This document shows positions 30,001 to 40,620 of a DNA stretch of 64,000 bases, piece after piece. This DNA is from Pyropia yezoensis (lineage: Eukaryota > Rhodophyta > Bangiophyceae > Bangiales > Bangiaceae): NCBI GenBank assembly GCA_009829735.1, contig CM020619.1, positions 28,112,063-28,176,062 of the forward strand, in the 5' to 3' direction. The notes beneath the pieces were generated by a model. The model was not told the origin of the DNA, ran no database searches, and saw only the letters and a program-made list of their open reading frames with translations. How positions within the stretch are numbered: the first letter of the stretch is position 1; each line of letters begins with the position of its first letter. Both the position numbers and the translations under genes were made by a program.

Positions 30001-30980
30001 GTTCACCTGTTTGCTAACGCTCCTTCCGCTCGCGCGCCGATGAGTCGCCGCTCGAGTGGCAACGTTTTCTGACGCCGCTCACACACACGCACACACACCC
30101 CGCGCGGGTGGGCGGCGGCGGGCGCGCCCACCGCCTCCCCTCTTCCCCCCAGCCGGGACCGCAGCGGGCCGCCCCCCCGCACGCACCCCCCGCGCAGACC
30201 GAGGAAGAAAAGACAAAGCAACGCCCCAGCGGGGCACGGAACGAGCAGGCGCACGGCCCCCGCCCACGGACACGTACTGCACGCGCACGGGCCCGCCGTC
30301 AATGACGTTGCGGGTGGCCCACTTGGATAGCTCCCGGCGGCCCGCGGGGGTGGCGCCGCCCGCTGGCGGCACCCGGCCCCGCGCGGGGGGGGGAGAGGAG
30401 GCCCCCACCCGCCACACCGGGCACCCGCCGCGCGGGCGGCCGCGGCGGCCGCGGCCGTGGCGGCGGTGGCAGCGGCGCGGGCGGCCATGGGGGCCCCCCT
30501 GCCCCACCGCGCGCCGCGTCGAAGCCGGGACGGGGCAGGGGGGGGGGGGGGGGGGTGGGAAGGGGGGGGGGCGGGGAGAGGGGGGGGGGCGGAAGGTGCG
30601 GAGCGCAGTCCACCCGTAAAGTGGGAAGGCGACAGACAGGGGGGAAAAGGCGGGGTGGGGGAGGGGAAAGGGGGGGGAGCGGGGACGGCGCCGGCGGTTG
30701 GCGCGGGCCCGCCTGGCGCGGCACCCGCCGTGGGGGGGGGGGCGTGAGGGGAGGGGGGGCGGGGGTGTGTGGGAGGAGGGAGCGGCTTGGCGGCGGCGGT
30801 GCCGGCAGCGGCGGCGGGGGCGCCGTGGGGAGGGCGGGCTTGGCCGGCGGTGGGGGCGCGGTGCGGGGGGCGGGCCGGGACGGCGGTGGGGAGGGGGCCG
30901 GCAGAGGCGGCGGTGGAGGCGTGGATTCCGTGGCGGTGGCGTCCCAGCGCGGGGGAATGACGGCACCCGGCGATAGATTT
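30001..30980. repeat. Extreme GC region with long G runs
   Basis: Contains G runs of 8-16 (for example around 30540-30600) and CGG/GGC triplets. Frames such as 30079-30966 minus are Pro/Arg/Ala strings and not credible proteins. The G-rich strand could form quadruplexes. Confidence 0.6.
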
Positions 30981-31120
30981 GGGTACATTATAGCTTAGAT
31001 TTCAGCTGTCGACGGGTCCCCCCGACAGCCTCGGGCGACGCCGTGCCCTCTTTTTGAAACGCCGTGAAAAGCTGGTCGGGATTTCGCCCTCGGGTTCCAT
31101 CGACGGCGCGAGACCGCCCG

Positions 31121-31224
31121 CAATGCCATCCCATGGCCACTCCCATTGGGCAGCCCAGCGCGCCGGGTCGCCCAATGCCATCCCATGGCCACTTCCATTG
31201 GGCAGCCCAGCGCGCCGGGTCGCC
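31121..31224 (+). repeat. 52-bp unit repeated twice
   Basis: The block beginning caatgccatcccatggcc at 31121 is repeated at 31173 with one or two changes. Confidence 0.85.
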
Positions 31225-31973
31225 GAGTGGCCGGTAGCTGACCTGGGACTGGGGTGGGGACTTGCTGCTTCCACTCAGTCAGTTTTAAGCATATTTCTAC
31301 TGATGACACGGTCACGATCAAAATGAGCCACACCGCGCTGGCGGCCGTGGCGCGACCTTGGGGATCCCCCCGAAAGTTGCCACGTCACCGAAGAGCGCGA
31401 CCCGACCACGCAGGCCCGCGCGCCCTGCGGTCGACGCTCTTCAGCGCGAGGTGGCGGCAGGTGCGGCAGGCACGGCGGGCCGCCGGTCCCTGTGGGGGTG
31501 CAGGGTCAGCCGCAGCGGCGCCTCGACACGCGCGGCCAGGTTCGCGTCGCCCAGCGGCCCCCCCCCCCGCCACCATAATCGCCTTCGCCGCCGTCGCGGT
31601 CGCCCGCGGCGTCGGCGGCGGGCCCACCGGGCGCCGTCCCCGCCGCCAACGCGGCAGAGAGGCGCGTGCCAATGCCCATCGCGTCGACCGAAACGGTGTA
31701 CGCATCGGGGCGGAGGAGGATGCGGGCGGGCGCGCCCGCCGCGGCGGCCGCCGTGTGGTCGAGCACACTGCCTCCGCCACCGCCACCGCCATCACCCGCC
31801 ATTGGGGACACCGTGCTGGGGACACCGTGTTGCCACTAAAGCTTTAGGCTGTATCACGACCCCCAGTTCCCGCAGGTAACCAACATGATATATATTTTAG
31901 GCATGCAATCTATAGCTCAGTTTCGGTACGAATTTTTGGCTTGTGCCACGTGGACTGTCCGTGTTGATTCACA
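31225..31973. other. GC-rich DNA, no gene recognised
   Basis: Overlapping Ala/Arg-rich frames on both strands at 31385-31850, without a domain. Confidence 0.4.
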
Positions 31974-32043
31974 GTGCCGACTGGCCCGCGAGTGAGTGCC
32001 GACTGGCCCGCGAGTGAGTCACAGGACACCACGAAGTCCTGTG
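31974..32043 (+). repeat. Double 22-bp repeat plus hairpin, possible transposon end
   Basis: Two head-to-tail copies of gtgccgactggcccgcgagtga (31974-32017), followed by the perfect inverted pair CACAGGAC...GTCCTGTG (32020-32043). The 22-bp double repeat occurs in inverted orientation at 62292-62330, again beside CACAGGACACCACGAA. Confidence 0.7.
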
Positions 32044-32794
32044 ACGACCTAATTTGGGCTCTGGAAATCGTCCAGGGCCCCACAGGGTCAATCAGCCCCG
32101 TGTACCAGGAAAATACATGCTTCACGGTCCCCGCGGATGTTACAGCAGAACCCAGCCATTTACCACACGCCAGAATCAGCAGCTTCTCAAGAGGATCGGG
32201 AAAGAGCTGGCGGACCAGAGCTTTCGACGGCTGATCCCAGAAAGAGGCTTTGCCAGCTGCCGAGAACATCTTCTGTACAGGGATTTTAGGGTACCTGGTA
32301 AGACCGGCCCGTGGCCCCATCAGCGAACGGATGTGCAGTACCCGCCCATCTGGCATCTGGCGCCTTGCTCAGACGAGACGAACGTGCTGCTTCGCCGCGG
32401 TGCGGTTGATGCGTCTTCTCACGGGAACGGGCAGACACCCACTGCCTCGACGATTCAACTACCCGGTTCTCGTTGGCCCCCATCGCCCACTCTGTCGCCT
32501 ATCCCCCGTCCCCGCCCACTGCCTTCTCGTCCTCTCCCGTGGCCGCGCCCCACGTTCTTCTGCCGTGGGTGCTGCCGACTACAACGGCTACTGCCGACGG
32601 CAGGGTCAACATTGACTGGCAACATGCGGCGCGGTCGCCGCGACCTACGTCAACACGAGGACCATACAGTCTGGCTAGGGCCAGGAAGCGGCGCCTGCGG
32701 CGCTGAGGCGTCCCCACTCGCGACCCTCGATGACCACGACCACAGGGGCACTACGCGTTACCACCGAGGACTCGTTGGCGGCGAGCCGGACGTT

Positions 32795-34441
32795 ATGGAC
32801 ACACCCACTGGCAGCGTGTCCACTAACGCCGGCGCAGGCGGTGCAGCCACGGACGGTATTGATGGTCCCCCCTCTCCCGGATTGCGGTCGAGTCCAGACA
32901 CGGACGAGGACAGTTCCTTGCCAAGCTCTCCAGCTCTCGCAGAAGTGATACCGGGCGCAGCGCCGGCGGCACGGCCCCCATCGACCAGCTCCAGCGACGA
33001 CGACGACCTTTCGCCCTACGTGCTTCCTGAAGACGAATTGGGCAATGAGGCAGACGACGACGACGCACCCCCTCCATCCTTCGCGAGTGTGTCTGGGTCT
33101 GGAAGCGAGTCGTCCGGTGGCAGCCGGCCGTTCCTACACCCTTGCACTTCCTTTTTCCGCAGCGTGGAGGACCTGTACGCGCTCCTTCTTCTTCGTGGCC
33201 AGCGCGGCTTGCGGGAGGACCAGTACCTCGTCGTACGCGAGGGCTTCAACATATCCTCTCCTGTTCCTCTGCCTTCATTGAGCTACGTCAGAGCAACGCT
33301 CACTGCGCAGGTATCTTCGTGGATGCTGCCGACGCAGTCATTCTCTTTCGTATCGCCTGGGAGCGCTGAGAAGGTGTCCGTCGATTGCATCCTTCCTAGC
33401 TCACACGTGCGACGCGACGTCGCATTCTCGGCGACGTTTGAGAACTTCTTGGCGGCAGAGCTGCGGACGGACGAAGAGCGTGTCTTGGAACCCGAGTTCA
33501 TCGACTCCCCTCTGTTTAACATCCGCCCCACGGTACTGCTGGCGGGTGAGACCATCCAGCACTTTACCCTCGATGGTACTGACGTGTCCATCAACGATTT
33601 GCTTGTCATTAAGCTTGCCGCCCCTCATGCTTCTCGCCGGGTTAAGGTGTCGGACGCATACTTCCTTTCGCACGAGTCGGGTCTCTCGCCCGGCCAATCT
33701 GAGCACGCTGGGGACTTTGTCGTCGCCTGTGACTCCCTCAGCGGTGTGTCGGGGTGCATCATTGCAAGGCACTGGTTGGCATCGCAGCTGCCATCAATGT
33801 TGTGGCTTTCAGACTGTGAGGGCGACGAGCTGATTGAGATCTTAAGCCTCCATCATCTCCGCACTGGTGATGAGGGTCGTGGCGGCACGTCAACGGCGAC
33901 GGTTGAAGATGCACCGGTGCGGCGCAAAGTGAGCGATGTACAAGAAGGTGTCCATGTATTGACAGGGTCGCTGTGCATCAACTCGGACGACTTTGAGACG
34001 CGACGCGGCAAGAAGCAGTCGTTGGGCGGCGTCTACATGAGCTACACTTCGCTCCTCTACCAACACCGGCACAATAGCCACGGCAGCAGGACCATCTCCG
34101 TGACGCCCTCGGGTGTCAATTCGGACGAAGTGCTCCGAGCCGTAACACCTGATCTTGTGGAGGGCGCCACCAGCGGGTGGCTCTGTCACAGACGAGACGG
34201 GTCCGCCGTGCGTGTGATGGCTGACGTTGCAATGTTTGTCGGCGACTACCTTCAAGTGGTGAAGACAAGTATGCTCATGGGATATGGGGCCAAAGCACCT
34301 TGCCCGCTGTGCTCATACCGCGTACCGGGTGTACCCGGCAGTCGGTATGGTCTGCATGGCAGCAGTTCGGACGTGGAAATGGCGCGGACCACGGCGCGTA
34401 CTCGTAGCATCTGCCGTGCTGTGCAACAGGCGCTGAAGTAG
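32795..34441 (+). CDS. CACTA/Plavaka-like transposase amino-terminal part
   Basis: The frame is open from 32054, but I place the start at ATG 32795 (MDTPTGSVSTNAG), because upstream sequence is low-complexity. About 548 residues: an acidic Ser/Asp-rich lead (to ~100), then folded-looking sequence. Near the end come VRVMADVAMFVGDYLQVVKTS and CPLCSYRVPG, which resemble the 'GD-Y ... CP-C' region of tnp2/Plavaka-type transposases (catalytic Asp followed by a Cys pair). The usual downstream half is absent from this frame, which stops at 34441. Either an intron begins here or the copy is truncated. A converging minus-strand ORF pair follows at once. The role would be DNA transposition in the nucleus; the family call is tentative. 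Confidence 0.5.
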   Translation: MDTPTGSVSTNAGAGGAATDGIDGPPSPGLRSSPDTDEDSSLPSSPALAEVIPGAAPAARPPSTSSSDDDDLSPYVLPEDELGNEADDDDAPPPSFASVSGSGSESSGGSRPFLHPCTSFFRSVEDLYALLLLRGQRGLREDQYLVVREGFNISSPVPLPSLSYVRATLTAQVSSWMLPTQSFSFVSPGSAEKVSVDCILPSSHVRRDVAFSATFENFLAAELRTDEERVLEPEFIDSPLFNIRPTVLLAGETIQHFTLDGTDVSINDLLVIKLAAPHASRRVKVSDAYFLSHESGLSPGQSEHAGDFVVACDSLSGVSGCIIARHWLASQLPSMLWLSDCEGDELIEILSLHHLRTGDEGRGGTSTATVEDAPVRRKVSDVQEGVHVLTGSLCINSDDFETRRGKKQSLGGVYMSYTSLLYQHRHNSHGSRTISVTPSGVNSDEVLRAVTPDLVEGATSGWLCHRRDGSAVRVMADVAMFVGDYLQVVKTSMLMGYGAKAPCPLCSYRVPGVPGSRYGLHGSSSDVEMARTTARTRSICRAVQQALK

Positions 34442-34715
34442 GTCAGGACGAAAATGTTACAGCATGGTGCCGTATATTTACATCGCTTCCGGTTTTGCTC
34501 TCACACGGCCATTGTCGACGGCGTGGAGCAATGGTCACACCAACAGTTGCCAGCATTGCACTCACCATAAACCCGCCCACCCCGACATGACCCAGCGCCA
34601 CTCGAACCCATCTTGCGCCTCGCCCTCCCGTGCGCAACTCTTTTCGGACCACCGCTCGCCGCACCCGTTCTTAGAGATTCTAGATGCGGCGTGATACGCC
34701 TGTACCTCTCAAGAA

Positions 34716-35234
34716 CTACCGGAGGTAGTCTGGAAGGTCCTCGGGCTCGGCGGTCGAGTCTGCATCCTCTACGCGCACAGTACCGTCCTCAGCACCCGCC
34801 GCACCCCCTGCAGGTCCCGCAGAAGCCACCAGCTGGTCCGACGCCGTCATCTTCTGGACGGCCTTGTCCAGGAGCGCCCATCCATCGGGCATTGGCAGAA
34901 GTAACGCCCAGTCACCCGGTCCCACCAGCCACTCCGCGTCCTTTCCCTTGGTTTTGCACCAGGACCGATCAGGCGCAGCCACAATGCGCCGCATGTTCTT
35001 TGCAGCTGCGTCGATGACCGCCGCTTCAAACGTGTAGGGCATCATCACGATGGCCTGCAGGAACATCCCAGCTACAGCGTACAAGCACACGCGGCGGGTC
35101 ACCTGGCGCACGGAAGAGTCGCCGCCGCCGGCGGGCACCTCCCCCGTCTCCGACACCCTGAGAGTCTGCTCGACCGCGAAGTAGGATGATCCCGCCCCAG
35201 CGCCGAGTAGTGGGGCAGCCGCAGTACTGCTCAC
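34716..35234 (-). CDS. Unassigned ORF, downstream member of a pair
   Basis: 172 codons opening with GTG, overlapping the stop of the upstream ORF (35231-36283) by four bases in another frame. The upstream sequence is in phase to give ...ELVSSTAAAPLL, so this may be the same protein after a frameshift or splice. Notable features are a hydrophobic segment (VCLYAVAGMFLQAIVMMPYTF), a conserved-looking RSWCKTKGKDAEWLVGPGDW segment and an acidic tail. The family is unknown. Confidence 0.4.
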   Translation of the reverse strand: MSSTAAAPLLGAGAGSSYFAVEQTLRVSETGEVPAGGGDSSVRQVTRRVCLYAVAGMFLQAIVMMPYTFEAAVIDAAAKNMRRIVAAPDRSWCKTKGKDAEWLVGPGDWALLLPMPDGWALLDKAVQKMTASDQLVASAGPAGGAAGAEDGTVRVEDADSTAEPEDLPDYLR

Positions 35235-36283
35235 GAGCTCAATCCGCGACCCGAGGACAATAAAGAAAACGCAATCATGCGATAGAAGACCCTCCGTGCC
35301 TCGGACCGCCCGTCGTGAACGGAGGTGCGTGTATTCCCCAAGAACGCCTCGTCCAGGGCGTCAAAGTTCTTCACGTTGAGAAAAGTCTTGGCTTGCATCA
35401 GGGGAGGTCGCTGCTCCTTGGGCGTTATCTTGTTGAGGGAGTACAGCTGGTGAACAACACCGCGCACCATCTTCTCAAACTCTGTGTTAGAGAACGTCTT
35501 TGCCTTCTTGGTCGAGCTTGGGAATGAGATGGTGAGGACGTCCAGTATCTCCTCGTCTGAGGCGCCTTCCACTAGCGCGAGTATGCGCTTCACTGAAATC
35601 TCTGGGAAGAGCTCCCGCAGCTTCTTGGGTCCCCCGGCGGCACGCCTCGCTGCAACCACCAGCTCGTCCTTGCTCATCTGGTCAGCAATTCGAAACTGCG
35701 GCGTCGTCGCAATGGTGTGCCTGACAGCGGCGCACACTTTCTTCGCGGTGCTGTCAGCCAGCGAGTCGGCACTTGGCTGGCGCTCTGTATGCAGCTCGAG
35801 CTCCTCCTTGACCTTGGCGCCCACCATCACGTTCAGAGCACCTGAGGAGTCGACCAACGCGTCAAATCTCGAGTGAATCAACACCGACAGCCTTGTCTCC
35901 ACCCCCAGAAGGTTGTCCATCGTGACAGGCCGTGCACCAGCAGCGCGCGTGATGTCCAGCGCCAGCTCATCGTGAAACGAAGAGTGTGTGCCGGCAGCCG
36001 CCGGCGGCAGCGGGGCGCCAGCAAAGATTGAACCAGGGTCGGCCGCCGTAGATGTACCACCGGCAAGAGGGGTGGCGTTTGCTGCGGCAGTTGACGGGGA
36101 GCCCGCAGATGGAGGTCGTGCAAGGTATTCCTCGTATGGTGCACCAGAAGCACGCGTGTCAGCGGGTACAGGTCGAGCTGTGCGACGACCGACTTGCCGA
36201 CGGGCATCTGCTCTGCCCGGACTGCGCCCGTCATCGTTCGAATAGTCGTGAGGGTCAGCTGGACGGGCACGCTTGCGAGGCAT
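35231..36283 (-). CDS. Unassigned ORF, 350 aa
   Basis: Started at ATG 36283 (MPRKRARPADPHD); the open frame reaches 36391. The amino third is basic and Pro/Ala-rich, possibly a nuclear-targeting lead (PRKRARP). The rest looks folded and helix-rich: DQMSKDELVVAARRAAGGPKK, LFPEISVKRILALVEG, FEKMVRGVVHQLYSLNKITP. It converges with the transposase-like ORF ending at 34441 and may be the second gene of that transposon. No family or catalytic motif is recognised. The four-base overlap with 34716-35234 suggests one product split by a shift. Confidence 0.5.
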   Translation of the reverse strand: MPRKRARPADPHDYSNDDGRSPGRADARRQVGRRTARPVPADTRASGAPYEEYLARPPSAGSPSTAAANATPLAGGTSTAADPGSIFAGAPLPPAAAGTHSSFHDELALDITRAAGARPVTMDNLLGVETRLSVLIHSRFDALVDSSGALNVMVGAKVKEELELHTERQPSADSLADSTAKKVCAAVRHTIATTPQFRIADQMSKDELVVAARRAAGGPKKLRELFPEISVKRILALVEGASDEEILDVLTISFPSSTKKAKTFSNTEFEKMVRGVVHQLYSLNKITPKEQRPPLMQAKTFLNVKNFDALDEAFLGNTRTSVHDGRSEARRVFYRMIAFSLLSSGRGLSS

Positions 36284-36391
36284 ACCTTGGGGTTGATGTT
36301 GTACAGGTGTATGCAATGTTAATGACAGACACTTCACACAGCGGCGGTTATGCACTTGGGCGCTCACAGCCGCCGATGGGCAGTGACACAA

Positions 36392-38209
36392 CTCGCAGCA
36401 CGTACATAGTTGGACAGCTGGCAGGAGGTGCCCTTATGCCCGCGGCGGCGGGAGAAAAACAGGAGCCGCTGTCGCAATCCGCGAGGAGCGAGATGTACGA
36501 CAGGCATTGCCCTCGGTTACCGCGTAGGGCGGACAGCGGATGGGTCTCACGGCAACGCGAAGGGGGCGACGAGCGACCGACACTATCGACCGTCAGCCAA
36601 AGTGGGGAAGCCCACCGAATACGCAACCGGGTACCACCGAGGCATCAAGTGGCGGAGAGTTACCCAGCCGGGGCCGGGGCCCCTCAAGCAGCTAAGGGTG
36701 ACCTTTCTCGGCAACCTCTAAGCGCGGTCCACCAAGACAGTCGCGGGCAGAAGACGTGGTCAGGCGTGAGCGGACGCGGCCGCACACCCGCCATCGCTGT
36801 CATGGCCACCGAGCGGTGCGGGAGTAGACCACGGGCCACGCTGACAGGATGCCACCCGACAGGGTCATCTCTTGGCGTAGCGCAGTTCGCCGGCGGTTCC
36901 TCTCGTGAGACATTTGTATCAGCACGGAACGGGAGGCCGACCATCGCGAACACCAGCGGCGCCTGTCGCCTGGAGCTGCGGACGACAGTGTGAAGGAGTC
37001 TTACGCGAGCGACCACACCCAGGATCGACCACCTGGCCCTCAGAAAGATGGTCCGAGGCCCAGTCGTATAGGGCGTCGATGGCGTAGAACATCCGCAGGC
37101 ACATGGGTGTACAAAAGCAAAGACAGCCGCCGGGCATGGTCGACCGGGGACAAACATACATGTTCTCCCGTGCACACGCGAAGAGACAGGTAGCGCGAAC
37201 CAGCGTGGGAATTGCACACGAGGTGCACACAGGCGCCGCCAAAGGAGCAGACCAGCGAAAGTTGGGTCCACGGGGGGGGGGGGGTTGTTACATACCCGCA
37301 GGTGTACCACCGTGATGCCCCCCACCGGACGCGGTCCGAGGGGGTGCACGTGGGGCCCAACTAAGCGCCTCCGAGAGGACTAGTGGTTAGAGACTAGCTC
37401 ATGAAGGTGGGTCATGAGCGACAGTCGCCGCTGGGCGCCGCCGAGGGATGAAAACGGGGATTGTGGCCTTCCCATTGGCTGACATGCGTGGAAGGCATGA
37501 CAAGGCGACCGGAAGACACGCCAGTACACGTGTACGCGGAAGCGAGCACGGGGACAGGACAGGCGGGTCCAGCAGCAGTCGCGTGAGGAATCCCTGATCG
37601 GAGACCGGTGGCTACGGGCAATGCGACCATTCCTCTGGATCTGCGTTCTCACACGAGCGCCTCTGCCGGCGCCGTCAGTTCAATCGTAAAGGCACTCACT
37701 GTATCGCTATCGCCGCGTCCGTTCTTCCTGTCGCCGACATCTACGCGTGGTGCTGCCCCCCGCTGTCCGGGACTGTCCCCTCCCCCCTACCTTCGCAGGT
37801 GACCCGGTGCCTGGCCTTGCTTCCTTAGCCATTGCCTTCTGATGTGCATTCTCTACCTGTAACGCCGGCACAGACGCAGCTCCTGGTACTCTACCTGTAA
37901 CGCCGTCACAGCCGCTACTTGTCGTTCTGTGGGCGTGGTTTTTGGGGCTGTCTGGGTGGCACAAGTGCCGCGAGTGCCGGCTTTCCCGGTTCTTGGTGGC
38001 TTTCCTGACGCAGACTGAAGCTGGCATGTGGTGGTCGCCTCGTTTGACATCCTTCTGTCCCCTTCTCGGCTGCCCTGCGGTCTTCTCTTGCTCCGGCGTT
38101 GTAAAGCTGTCACAATCTCGGCAGCCGACGTTGGCTCAGCCGCGCCGCCACCGGAGCATGCGGAGGAAGGGGGACGTGTAGCACCACGCCTGCCGCGGTC
38201 GATGCGGCC
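36392..38209. other. No gene recognised
   Basis: Mixed DNA with a G run at 37271-37283. Overlapping ORFs on both strands (for example 36684-37349 minus) lack domains. Confidence 0.4.
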
Positions 38210-39148
38210 ATGACACTCGTACCCGCTGATGAAGGGGCGCGGCCGTCAGTTGGCAGCTCGCAGGTCCGTGAGAGTGGCTGGTTTGAGCGCCCTCGGCGCC
38301 AAGTTCAAGAACTGGCGTTGCGCGAGGCCCAGCTGTCAGACAATCTGTCTGTTGTCCGCGAGGAGTTCCGCGGCTCTCGGCAAGCCCTGCACGTTTGGAC
38401 GTCTTTCGAGCAGTGGCACGGCAGGAGGAGTTTGTCTTAGGACGGGCGCTCCAGAAAGTGTTGGCCAACCGCCTGTTGGATCGCCTGAAGCTATGCCCGG
38501 CGCGCGCCCCTCCTGGAAATCGACCCCTCGCTGGAAGGGCACGGCAAGAACAAACGGCTATCGTCCTCGACGTGCTGTTCCCCAGAAGCGGCATAGACGA
38601 GCGCAGGGCGATGCTCTTTCTGGCGTACACCGCAAGGACAGCGGGCAGGCGGTCGACTCGTCCTGTTTGGACTCTCCATTTCTCGAGCGCATCGGCTCTA
38701 CTGAGGGCCTTAGAGGTGCCCGTTGTGATGGAGAACATGTGCAGGCATTTCAAGCGAGCCGATGGGTCAGCTCCTGCACGGACGTTGCTAGAGCGTGTGA
38801 CGAGCGAGAACGGTCGGAAGTTTTATATTGTGAGCCGCGTGCTGGACCAGTGGGGGCGCGATGGTCGCGTCCCGTGATTCGGAGCAGTATCATGTCCGGC
38901 GGAGGGCATACGTGCACGACTTGGTCGAGAGCATGGTGACACGCGAAGAGGTGCCTGCTATACCTGTATTGTGCCCTTGTTTCATCTCATGGCGTGAAAC
39001 GATTGTGAGCTCGTCGATGGACACGTGGGAGGGTGGGGCGGGCGTGCGGGTCGGTCACCGCAAGCATTCCGTGCTGCACCATGGAGGTTCTACCGCTGGG
39101 CGTACATGCGTTGGTATCGAAGGTCATGTAAAACAACAGTCGTTTTAG
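38210..39148 (+). pseudogene. Coding remnant in three plus-strand frames
   Basis: Three consecutive plus-strand frames read as ordinary protein and hand over to each other: 38210-38440 (VQELALREAQLSDNLSVVREE), 38395-38877 (EEFVLGRALQKVLANRLLDRL ... GRKFYIVSRVLDQW) and 38861-39148 (YHVRRRAYVHDLVESMVTREE). This suggests one gene of roughly 250-300 residues broken by two small indels or interrupted by tiny introns. The family is not recognised. Confidence 0.4.
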
Positions 39149-39799
39149 TGTGAGAAGCACCGCGCAGGAGAAGCGCCACGATGTCTTTCCCCTGCCAGCC
39201 TGACAAAAGCCGCGAGCCACTTAGTTATACTGCCTCAACCGCTGCGAGCAGGGTAGCCATGGCGGCGCTTAAACAAAGAACCACACGTTCGTTGAAGTAT
39301 GAGACACCTCCGTCGCTGATATCTCACACGAGAGCTGGCAATCATGGAGTACCAGCGCGCGCCGCACACCAGGAGAGAGCGCTAGATACAAGAAGATATC
39401 CGTAGCAAACTCGGTGGCGCCGGCCTCCGATTGGAATGAATGGGTGCACGACCGCAGAGGGAGTGTCAGTACGCGTCGTAAAATACGCTATCACCTGGAA
39501 GTACGCCATCATCCCGTTACCGATAGCGCGCGCTTCCTGTACAGTAATAGTGCTACATGTCTCCACGACGCGGACGGATACGGCATCATTCACTTGCATA
39601 CGCTCCGTGCTGCTGCGAGACGCTCGACAGCGCCAGCGGATGCGAGACGCAGGATCGGAGCGGGCCTGGCCAATGCGCACGACACTTGGATGTAGACTGG
39701 CTTGAGGAGAGCTCCAGTCGTGCACCGCCAGACGGCGCCGGCCTTGCTCCACAGCGGTCTTGCGTGGGACAGACAGGAGGACACGCCAGCATGCCCAAT
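39149..39799. other. No gene recognised
   Basis: Short overlapping ORFs on both strands, without domains. Confidence 0.4.
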
Positions 39800-40620
39800 T
39801 CACGCAGGAGGGACTTCGAAGAACGTGAAGTCCAGCCTGAGCCTGGCAGCCAGCTCGTCATGAACATATCGCGCCATGGCCCGCCGAGCGTCGGCACGAC
39901 CATTCCCAGAGAGAACAGCACGTTTTAAAGGTTGATGCGCGTTTTCAAAGAGCAGCTCCTGTGCATGACGGATGTGCAACAGCGCGGGGATAACATGGTC
40001 AACAAGCTCGCGAAGGCGGTGGAGGTTAGGCGTGTCCAACATCATGCCAAACGCCTTCACGGCCCGCGTCCTCGCGCAAGCAAGCCGCGTGAACGAGCGA
40101 GAAGACTCCTCCGCTTTCGACTGCAGGTCTGCCGTTGACAAACGCGCCCGGCACGCTGTCTCGCCGTCCATATCCAGCCGCGGGAAAAAGTATGCGGGGC
40201 AAACCATGTCGGAAAAGCAGTCAATAACCTCCATGGCGGTCAGCAGCGGCGTCACGGCGGCGGGTCGCACTCCGCGTGGCACTGTGCAGCGTCCGACGAG
40301 GACAGTTGCGAAAACGGTCAGCGTGGCAGCCCATTCCGAGATGCCGACCCTTGACACCTTGTCTAGCTTAGCGTTGTACACTGTCGTCGTTGGATAGTGG
40401 CTCCTTGCCAGCGCCTCACGTAGTGAGACGCCGACCCGCCTCCTCTGCGACACGTCCAGCAAGCGAAACGTTTCCGGTGACCAGCCGCTTCGTGATGCAT
40501 GGAACAAAAGGTCGTCAGGGGCTACCATTGCGCTCCGATGACCGTCGAACATGCCCGGGGGAAGAAGTCGAGCCCAAAGATGTAACACGCTGCGGCCAGA
40601 GTCATTGCGCATGCGAGTTG
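39800..40620 (-). pseudogene. CACTA/Plavaka-like transposon protein, middle/C-terminal part
   Basis: The minus-strand frame is open from 41218, but only about 40620-39800 looks like protein. Segments such as GISEWAATLTVFATVLVG, AMEVIDCFSDMVCPAYFFP, DTPNLHRLRELVDHVIPALLHI and FENAHQPLKRAVLSGNGRAD resemble the helical region after the catalytic core in tnp2/Plavaka-type transposon proteins (a 'P-N-H-L-E ... E-H-LK' pattern). No catalytic Asp is seen in this piece. The front half is not attached. It is on the strand opposite to the amino-terminal piece at 32795-34441, so it is a separate or rearranged copy. Confidence 0.45.

Noticed and set aside
30079..30966. 295-codon minus ORF
   Set aside because: Pro/Arg/Ala low-complexity in a G-run region; no domain.
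32054..32794. Amino-terminal extension of the transposase-like ORF
   Set aside because: Open by chance in GC-rich DNA and without protein-like composition; a good ATG with an acidic lead follows at 32795.
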